The notes beneath the pieces were generated by a model. It saw only the letters and a list, made by a program, of their open reading frames with translations, ran no database searches and was not told the DNA's origin. The position numbers were made by a program, and so were the translations under genes. From the NCBI GenBank assembly GCA_025963425.1, contig JAOPUQ010000261.1, forward strand, positions 1 to 7,989: 7,989 nucleotides of DNA. Reading direction: 5' to 3'. Below, piece by piece: positions 1 to 5,450 of the stretch. The DNA comes from Modestobacter sp. (GTDB taxonomy: Bacteria; Actinomycetota; Actinomycetes; Mycobacteriales; Geodermatophilaceae). The first letter of the stretch is position 1, and every line of letters begins with the position of its first letter.

Positions 1-134
1 CCAAGGACCGCGGCATCGGCGGCCCGATCCTGTCGGCCTCGTCGTACTTCATGAAGAGCCCGCCGGTGCAGTACAGCGACAGCGAGGCCCGCGACGCCGT
101 CGAGGCCTTCATCCGGGGCGACGTCGAACGCTGA
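1..134 (+). CDS. ino1: myo-inositol-1-phosphate synthase, C-terminal end (partial)
   Basis: This is the last 43 codons of a gene that begins upstream of the window and ends at the TGA at 132-134. The tail reads KDRGIGGPILSASSYFMKSP and then PVQ, an acidic stretch and a closing helix ending DVER. The signature of an A-K-D-R-G-x-G-G-P-x-x-x-A-S-x-Y-x-M-K-S-P-P block near the C terminus is the one I know from actinobacterial Ino1 (Rv0046c family). The full enzyme is cytosolic and uses NAD to convert glucose 6-phosphate into 1D-myo-inositol 3-phosphate, which feeds phosphatidylinositol and its glycolipids and mycothiol. The fragment lacks the NAD-binding domain, so the call rests on the terminal motif only. 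A strong hairpin follows 40 bases after the stop. Family recognition is confident; start and full length cannot be seen. Confidence 0.85.
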   Translation, partial: KDRGIGGPILSASSYFMKSPPVQYSDSEARDAVEAFIRGDVER

Positions 135-174
135 GGTCGAGCTGCTGACGTCGCCGGGCGACCGGCACCGCGAG

Positions 175-213
175 CGGCCCGCGCACCCTGCCGCCAGCAG
201 GGCGCGCGGGCCG
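175..213 (+). terminator. Hairpin terminator after ino1
   Basis: Two 17-nt arms (175-191 and 197-213) are complementary at 16 of 17 positions, with a 5-nt loop (192-196). The only mismatch is A185 opposite C203. The stem is almost all G/C. Only two T residues follow, so it lacks a real U-tract, as is common for stem-loop terminators in high-GC actinobacteria. It lies between ino1 and the lipoprotein gene, which has its own promoter, so the likely role is ending the ino1 transcript. Confidence 0.75.
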
Positions 214-249
214 TTCCGCGTCCGGGGAGGGAACCCCAGGGACGCCTCC

Positions 250-255
250 TAGGGT
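250..255 (+). promoter_or_regulatory. -10 element (TAGGGT), likely leaderless promoter of the lipoprotein gene
   Basis: TAGGGT matches the TANNNT -10 consensus and is followed by exactly six bases before the ATG at 262, so transcription would start at or next to the A of the start codon. No convincing TTGACA-like -35 is visible. A GGAACC at 230-235 resembles an ECF-type -35 at roughly suitable distance, but that is weak. The bases before the ATG do not form a correctly spaced Shine-Dalgarno, which fits a leaderless mRNA. Confidence 0.6.
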
Positions 256-261
256 GGCGCC

Positions 262-1038
262 ATGCCGTTCCGCCGCCTCCCGCTGCCGGTGCTGTCGCTC
301 CTGCTGCTGATCGCCCTGCTCGCCGGCTGCGGGAGCGACGACGCCACCGACCGGGCGCCGGGCGACCCGATCACCGAGAACGAGGCCGAGGTGCTCTCCG
401 GCCTGCTCTACCGGGACTTCCGGGCCGGCGGCGCCGACTTCGTGGTCAGCGCCCCCTACGCCGAGGGCGCCCTCGTCACCCTGACCGGCGAAGTGGACTT
501 CGCCCGGGGCATCGGCCGGGCCCAGGGCGTGACCAGCTACGCCGACGGGCGCCCCGACGACACCCGCACCCTCTTCTTCACCACCGAGGACCTCTGGTTC
601 GGCGACGTGCCGGGCCTGTCGGAGGCGCTGGCCGGCGCCGGGCTGCCCGACGCGGGCTACGTGCGCCGTCCGATCGCCACCACCAGCGCCACCGGCACCG
701 CCTCGCTGATCGACGTGCTGGTCCAGCTGGTGCCGCGGCTGTCGGCCCGCGCGGCCGACGACCCGCGGTCGTTCATGGAGCGCGACTACACCTGGCAGGG
801 CACGAAGTCGGTCGACGGCGACCTCGCCTCGGTGTTCCGCAACGGGACCGGGACGACGGTCGCGGTGGCCGCCGAGACCACCCTGCTGCTCCAGTACGTG
901 ACCCGGCTGCCCGACCAGGACTTCGACGTGACGATCACGCTGACCGACCACGGGACGCGGGAGATCGAGCTGCCCAGCGACGCCGAGACCGTCAACGCCG
1001 TCGATCACCCGGACATCGTCGCCGCCGTCGGCGTCTGA
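262..1038 (+). CDS. Secreted lipoprotein, possibly LprG/LppX-like
   Basis: The 258-residue protein starts at ATG 262. It has a short basic n-region (FRR), a Leu-rich hydrophobic core (residues 6-20) and a clear lipobox LLAGC with Cys23 as the lipidated residue, then a polar Ser/Asp linker. It should therefore be exported by Sec and anchored on the outer face of the cytoplasmic membrane. The mature part alternates short beta-like stretches and Gly/Asp turns (for example GALVTLTGEVDFARGIGRAQ at about residues 69-88) and ends without a membrane segment. Size and the repeated T-G-x-V-D-F-style strands recall the LppX/LprA/LprF/LprG lipid-carrying lipoproteins of actinobacteria, but I see no diagnostic motif, so that assignment is tentative. 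It is monocistronic: a terminator lies on each side and a leaderless promoter directly in front. The lipoprotein call is firm; ligand and function are unknown. Confidence 0.85.
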   Translation: MPFRRLPLPVLSLLLLIALLAGCGSDDATDRAPGDPITENEAEVLSGLLYRDFRAGGADFVVSAPYAEGALVTLTGEVDFARGIGRAQGVTSYADGRPDDTRTLFFTTEDLWFGDVPGLSEALAGAGLPDAGYVRRPIATTSATGTASLIDVLVQLVPRLSARAADDPRSFMERDYTWQGTKSVDGDLASVFRNGTGTTVAVAAETTLLLQYVTRLPDQDFDVTITLTDHGTREIELPSDAETVNAVDHPDIVAAVGV

Positions 1039-1070
1039 GCGAGCAGCATCGGGGAGCCCGCCCCGGACAG

Positions 1071-1113
1071 CACAAGAGGGGGCGGCCTCTTCCCCAGGCC
1101 GTCCCCTCTTGTG
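1071..1113. terminator. Long stem-loop shared by two convergent genes
   Basis: Arms 1071-1088 (CACAAGAGGGGGCGGCCT) and 1096-1113 form an 18-bp stem with a 7-nt loop (1089-1095). The only non-Watson-Crick position is 1082/1102, which is G-U in the plus-strand RNA but A opposite C in the minus-strand RNA, so the structure is slightly better for the lipoprotein transcript. It sits 32 bases after the lipoprotein stop and 72 bases past the stop of the opposing yqgE-type gene, so it can serve as a bidirectional terminator. No U-tract follows on either side. Confidence 0.85.
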
Positions 1114-1185
1114 GGTCCTTCGTACCAGACCCCGGGCCGGTCGGGAAGGGGAATGTCCCACCCGTCCCAGCCGGCGGACCCGGCC

Positions 1186-1857
1186 TCAGTTGGCCGAGGG
1201 GTCCGCGGGTGCGGTGGAGAGCACGGCGAGCCGGCCGGTCTGCCGGCGCAGCACCGCATGCCACAGCTCCGGGCCCGAGGTCCCGGCGAGGACGTCGGCG
1301 GGCGTGCCGGCGACGCAGGCCCAAGCCCCCTCGGCCAGCTCACCGGCCAGCTGGCCGTCGGACCACCCCGCGTACCCGGCGAAGACCCGCAGCCCGGTGA
1401 GCTCGCCGTGCAGGTCCTCGGGGTCGCAGTCCAGGTCGACGAGGTGCACCTGGCCGGCGACCTGCCGCAGGCCGCTGGCCGGGTCGGCCGGCTCGGTGGT
1501 GGCGCGGGTGGCCAGGCACAGCGCGGTGTCGGTCTCGCAGGGGCCACCGACGTGGAAGACCCCCGGCTCCACGGCCAGCTCCGACCAGCCCGGCAGCACG
1601 TCGCGGATCCGCACCTCGCTGGGCCGGCCGAGCACGACGCCGAGGGTGCCGGTGTCGGAGTGGTCGAGCACGTAGACGACCGCGCCGGCGAACGTGGGGT
1701 CGGTCAGCCCCGGCAGGGCGACCAGCAGCGACCCGGGCCGGACGTCGTCCAGGCAGCCGACCGCCAGCGCGGGCACCGCATCGCGACGTCGCTTGCCCGC
1801 CGCCGGTCCCGCAACGGGACGACGATCGGGGTCGGGTGGCGAGGGCACCGGGTTCAT
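1186..1857 (-). CDS. YqgE/AlgH family protein (DUF179)
   Basis: The 223-residue soluble protein carries the family landmarks in order: RPGSLLVALPGLTDPTF (residues 40-56), VVYVLDHSDTGTLGVVLGRP (60-79), a Gly-Gly-Pro at 104-106, and RVFAGYAGWSDGQL (157-170). The usual Asn before Arg-Pro in the second motif is Gly77 here. The family is widespread, compact and mixed alpha/beta; it was linked to alginate regulation in Pseudomonas, but its biochemical role is unresolved. The mycobacterial counterpart is Rv0038. The N terminus (residues 1-38) is a Pro/Arg-rich extension of low conservation. ATG at 1857 has a GGAGGGG directly before it, too close (2-3 nt) for a normal Shine-Dalgarno, but a CACACT at -10 spacing suggests a leaderless start there. 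A GTG at codon 4 or codon 28 is the alternative. It is divergent from the MFS gene and convergent with the lipoprotein gene. Confidence 0.93.
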   Translation of the reverse strand: MNPVPSPPDPDRRPVAGPAAGKRRRDAVPALAVGCLDDVRPGSLLVALPGLTDPTFAGAVVYVLDHSDTGTLGVVLGRPSEVRIRDVLPGWSELAVEPGVFHVGGPCETDTALCLATRATTEPADPASGLRQVAGQVHLVDLDCDPEDLHGELTGLRVFAGYAGWSDGQLAGELAEGAWACVAGTPADVLAGTSGPELWHAVLRRQTGRLAVLSTAPADPSAN

Positions 1858-1864
1858 CCCCTCC

Positions 1865-1870
1865 AGTGTG
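1865..1870 (-). promoter_or_regulatory. Candidate -10 element (CACACT) of the YqgE/AlgH gene
   Basis: Read on the minus strand, CACACT keeps the two most important bases of TANNNT (A at position 2, T at position 6) and lies seven bases before ATG 1857. The spacing equals that of the better -10 boxes in this window and would give a leaderless transcript. The first-base mismatch makes it weaker than the others. Confidence 0.4.
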
Positions 1871-1964
1871 CATCAGCAGATCGCCGGCCGGGCCCCGGAC
1901 GGCCGCGCCTCCGGAGACTCCCCGGCGTGTCCGGCGGTCGGCTGGCGGTCGCCGGGCAGCGACG

Positions 1965-1970
1965 TACTGT
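1965..1970 (+). promoter_or_regulatory. -10 element (TACTGT), likely leaderless promoter of the MFS gene
   Basis: TACTGT fits TANNNT and is followed by seven bases (GGCTGGG) before the GTG at 1978. No Shine-Dalgarno at proper spacing exists. This element is the main reason for choosing GTG 1978 as the start, because the reading frame stays open far upstream (to 1111) across the opposing gene. Confidence 0.6.
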
Positions 1971-1977
1971 GGCTGGG

Positions 1978-3311
<1,334 letters not shown>

Positions 3312-3315
<4 letters not shown>

Positions 3316-3356
3316 GCCGGGGGCCCCGCCGCCCGACGGCTGCCCGGCCGGCTCAG
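3312..3356. terminator. Hairpin joining the stop codons of two convergent genes
   Basis: Arms 3312-3320 (CTGAGCCGG) and 3348-3356 (CCGGCTCAG) are perfectly complementary over 9 bp and contain the TGA of the MFS gene (3313-3315) and, on the other strand, the TGA of the CCA enzyme gene (3353-3355). Past a two-base bulge (3346-3347) a further GGGC (3321-3324) pairs with GCCC (3342-3345). The loop is about 17 nt. The genes are only 37 bp apart, so this is the only candidate for a shared, bidirectional terminator. There is no U-tract. Confidence 0.6.
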
Positions 3357-4858
3357 CCGCGCCCGGACCACCAGGCCAGCAGGGCTGCCTCGGCCTCGTC
3401 CTGCTCCAGCGGCCCGCGCTCGATGCGCAGGTCCTTGAGGAAGCGCCAGGCCTGCCCGACCTCGGGCCCGGGTCCGATGCCGAGCAGCTCCATGATCCGG
3501 TTGCCGTCCAGGTCGGGACGGATCCGGTCGAGGTCCTCTGCCTCCGACAGGACCGCGATCCGCTCCTCGAGGGCGTCGTAGGTCGCCGACAGGGTCGCGG
3601 CGCGGCGCCGGTTGCGGGTGGTGCAGTCCGAGCGCACCAGCTTGTGCAGCCGGGGGAGGAGGTCGCCGGCGTCGGTGACGTAGCGGCGCACGGCGGAGTC
3701 GGTCCACTCCCCGCCCCCGTAACCGTGGAAGCGCAGGTGCAGGAAGGTCAGCCGGGAGACGGCCTCGACGACGTCCTTGGGGTAGCGCAGCTCGGTCAGC
3801 CGCCGGCGCACGAGCTTGGCGCCCACCACCTCGTGGTGGTGGAAGGACACCCGCCCGCGGGCCTCGTGCCGCCGGGTCGCCGGCTTCCCGATGTCGTGCA
3901 GCAGTGCGGCCAGCCGCAGGACCAGGTCGGGGGACGGCGCCTCCGGATCGGCGACCTCCAGCTCGATCGCCTGGTCGAGCACGGTGAGGGAGTGGACGTA
4001 GACGTCCTTGTGCTGGTGGTGCTCGTCGATCTCCATCCGCAGCGCGGACAGCTCCGGCAGCACGACGTCGGACAGACCGGTCGAGACGAACAGCTCCAGC
4101 GCGGCGCGCGGCTCGGGGTTCAGCAGCGTGCGGGACAGCTCGTGCTGCACCCGCTCGGGGGTGATCCGGCCGAGCGCGGCGGACATCTCGGTCATCGCGG
4201 TGACGACCTCGTCGTCCGGGGTCAGCCCCAGCTGGGCGACGAACCGCACCGCGCGCAGCATCCGCAGCGGGTCGTCGGCGAAGGAGTCCACCGCGGCGCC
4301 GGGGGTGCGCAGGCGACGGGCCAGCAGGTCGCCCAGGCCGCCGAACGGGTCGGTCACCGTGCGGTCGGGGCCCAGCGAGACGGCCATCGCGTTGACGGTG
4401 AAGTCCCGGCGGGCCAGGTCGTCGGTCAGTGACGTGCCCCAGGCGACCTCGGGGTTGCGGGACTCCCGGTCGTAGCGGTCGGCGCGGAACGTCGTGATCT
4501 CCAGCCGCTCGCCGCGGACCTCGGCCCCGACCGTGCCGAAGGCGATGCCGGTGTTCCACGTGGAACTGGCCCAGCCGCGCAACACCTCCAGGGTCTGCTC
4601 CGGCCGGGCGTCGGTGGTCACGTCCAGGTCGCCGACCGCGCTGGACCCCGGCGACCCGGCCGCCAGCAGGGCGTCGCGCACCGACCCGCCGACCAGGTGG
4701 GCCGAGAAGCCCGCGGCGGCGAACCGGGCGCCCAGCTCGGACAGCACGGGGGAGAGGTCGACGAGCTCGCGGACCGTCGCCTGCACGGCCTCGGGGACGG
4801 GCTGGGCGGGCAGAGAGGTCCGCTCGACCGGAGGACGACGCGGCGGCTGTACGGGCAC
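3353..4858 (-). CDS. pcnA: CCA tRNA nucleotidyltransferase (class II, with HD domain)
   Basis: The 501-residue enzyme adds or repairs the 3' CCA of tRNAs from CTP and ATP in the cytosol. Domains in order: a short Pro-rich N-terminal tail (1-22); the nucleotidyltransferase head with HLVGGSVRD (54-62) and the metal-binding pair in GDLDVTT (Asp77 and Asp79); RRDFTVNAMA (150-159); and the nucleotide-recognition segment DDPLRMLRAVRF (195-206). An HD-type region follows with YVHSL (287-291), LLHDIGKP (319-326) and a HHH at 340-342, then a helical C-terminal tail. Length fits the actinobacterial form (named pcnA in mycobacteria, cca elsewhere). GTG 4858 was chosen because a minus-strand TACCCT lies eight bases before it; the upstream open frame runs through the Nudix gene and has no family features. 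GTG at codon 25 is the alternative. The gene is divergent from the Nudix gene (42 bp between starts) and converges on the MFS gene. Confidence 0.95.
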   Translation of the reverse strand: MPVQPPRRPPVERTSLPAQPVPEAVQATVRELVDLSPVLSELGARFAAAGFSAHLVGGSVRDALLAAGSPGSSAVGDLDVTTDARPEQTLEVLRGWASSTWNTGIAFGTVGAEVRGERLEITTFRADRYDRESRNPEVAWGTSLTDDLARRDFTVNAMAVSLGPDRTVTDPFGGLGDLLARRLRTPGAAVDSFADDPLRMLRAVRFVAQLGLTPDDEVVTAMTEMSAALGRITPERVQHELSRTLLNPEPRAALELFVSTGLSDVVLPELSALRMEIDEHHQHKDVYVHSLTVLDQAIELEVADPEAPSPDLVLRLAALLHDIGKPATRRHEARGRVSFHHHEVVGAKLVRRRLTELRYPKDVVEAVSRLTFLHLRFHGYGGGEWTDSAVRRYVTDAGDLLPRLHKLVRSDCTTRNRRRAATLSATYDALEERIAVLSEAEDLDRIRPDLDGNRIMELLGIGPGPEVGQAWRFLKDLRIERGPLEQDEAEAALLAWWSGRG

Positions 4859-4866
4859 GACGATCG

Positions 4867-4872
4867 AGGGTA
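4867..4872 (-). promoter_or_regulatory. -10 element (TACCCT) of the CCA nucleotidyltransferase gene
   Basis: On the minus strand TACCCT is followed by eight bases (CGATCGTC) and then GTG at 4858. There is no Shine-Dalgarno, so the mRNA is probably leaderless or nearly so. With a 17-bp spacer its -35 would fall on the -10 box of the divergent Nudix gene. Confidence 0.55.
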
Positions 4873-4888
4873 GTGGCGTCCCGCGCGC

Positions 4889-4894
4889 TACCCT
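4889..4894 (+). promoter_or_regulatory. -10 element (TACCCT), leaderless promoter of the Nudix gene
   Basis: TACCCT is followed by exactly six bases (CTCGGC) before ATG 4901, with no Shine-Dalgarno. This is the textbook spacing for a leaderless transcript in actinobacteria. It is likely to drive the Nudix, DUF6049 and murJ genes together. Confidence 0.65.
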
Positions 4895-4900
4895 CTCGGC

Positions 4901-5377
4901 ATGGCTGGGACGGGCGGGCGGCGGCGCCCCGGCCGGCGCCTCCGCCGGGTCGACGAGACCTCCGCGGGCGGCCTGGTCGTCGCCGACGACGAGGTCGCCG
5001 GCCTGTGTGCCGCGCTCATCGGGCGCACCGACCGTCGCGGCCGCCTTCTCTGGTCCCTGCCCAAGGGACACATCGAGGAGGGCGAGACGCCGGAGGACAC
5101 CGCCGTCCGCGAGGTGGCCGAGGAGACCGGCATCCTCGGCGAGGTCGTCGCCCCGCTGGGGATCATCGACTTCTGGTTCGTCGCGGACGGCCGCCGGGTG
5201 CACAAGACGGTCCACCACTTCCTGCTCCGCGCCGTCGGTGGCGCGCTCTCCGACGCCGACGTCGAAGTGACCGAGGTCGCCTGGGTGCCGCTCACCGAAC
5301 TCGGGGATCGGCTGGCCTACGCCGACGAGCGGGCGCTGGTCGAGCGTGCGCCGGCACTGCTGGCCGACACCGCGTGA
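4901..5377 (+). CDS. Nudix hydrolase (MutT4-like)
   Basis: The 158-residue protein contains a complete Nudix box, GHIEEGETPEDTAVREVAEE followed by TGI (residues 56-78), matching GX5EX7REUXEEXGU with the metal-binding glutamates E71, E74 and E75. Flanking conserved stretches are ETSAGGLVV (19-27), GRLLWSLPKG (47-56), a DGRRVHKTVHH segment and LAYADER near the C terminus; these match what I recall of mycobacterial MutT4 (Rv3908). Unlike that protein it lacks the long low-complexity tails, keeping only a short Arg-rich N terminus (residues 7-16). Nudix enzymes cleave nucleoside diphosphates linked to another moiety in the cytosol; the substrate here is not deducible. The start ATG 4901 is fixed by the -10 box six bases upstream. 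It is the first gene of a co-directional set with the DUF6049 and murJ genes, as in mycobacteria. Confidence 0.95.
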   Translation: MAGTGGRRRPGRRLRRVDETSAGGLVVADDEVAGLCAALIGRTDRRGRLLWSLPKGHIEEGETPEDTAVREVAEETGILGEVVAPLGIIDFWFVADGRRVHKTVHHFLLRAVGGALSDADVEVTEVAWVPLTELGDRLAYADERALVERAPALLADTA

Positions 5378-5397
5378 CCGAGCTCGCGAGGTCACGC
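5372..5397 (+). repeat. Inverted repeat over the Nudix stop codon
   Basis: GCGTGACC (5372-5379) and GGTCACGC (5390-5397) form a perfect 8-bp stem with a 10-nt loop that itself holds the short palindromes GAGCTC and TCGCGA. The left arm includes the TGA of the Nudix gene. It could be a partial terminator or an RNA-stability element between the first and second genes of the operon; no U-tract follows. Confidence 0.5.
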
Positions 5398-5439
5398 ACA
5401 GGCGCAGCACCACGGGGCACGGGAACGACGAGCGCCAGC

Positions 5440-5445
5440 GAGGAG
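5440..5445 (+). promoter_or_regulatory. Ribosome binding site GAGGAG of the DUF6049 gene
   Basis: GAGGAG lies five bases before GTG 5451 and decides that start over the upstream in-frame ATG at 5346, which lies inside the Nudix gene. It is the best-placed Shine-Dalgarno in the window, in keeping with translation from an internal position on a polycistronic mRNA. Confidence 0.75.
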
Positions 5446-5450
5446 ATGAC

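Larger units (their letters stand above)
4866..4895. repeat. Perfect 8-bp inverted repeat spanning divergent promoters
   Basis: GAGGGTAG (4866-4873) and CTACCCTC (4888-4895) are exact reverse complements separated by 14 bases. Each half contains the -10 box of one of the two divergent genes, so the symmetry may simply come from two identical TACCCT boxes plus one flanking base on each side, or may be an operator for a dimeric regulator. Confidence 0.7.

Noticed and set aside
230..235. GGAACC as an ECF sigma factor -35 box for the lipoprotein gene
   Set aside because: The matching ECF -10 (CGTC/GTT type) is not clear, while a TANNNT box is. Kept only as a weak possibility.
1111..1977. Plus-strand open frame continuing upstream of the MFS gene, giving a 734-residue protein
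   Set aside because: It is antisense to the well-supported YqgE/AlgH gene, has no membrane or domain character, and the -10 box directly before GTG 1978 gives a better start. High-GC DNA routinely leaves such frames open.
1858..1977. Divergent YqgE/MFS intergenic region searched for an operator or small RNA
   Set aside because: Apart from the two -10 candidates I see only GC-rich sequence without a convincing inverted repeat.
5346..5450. Earlier start (ATG 5346) for DUF6049, overlapping the Nudix gene
   Set aside because: No ribosome binding site, and the extra 35 residues would precede an already complete signal peptide; GTG 5451 has GAGGAG at ideal spacing.
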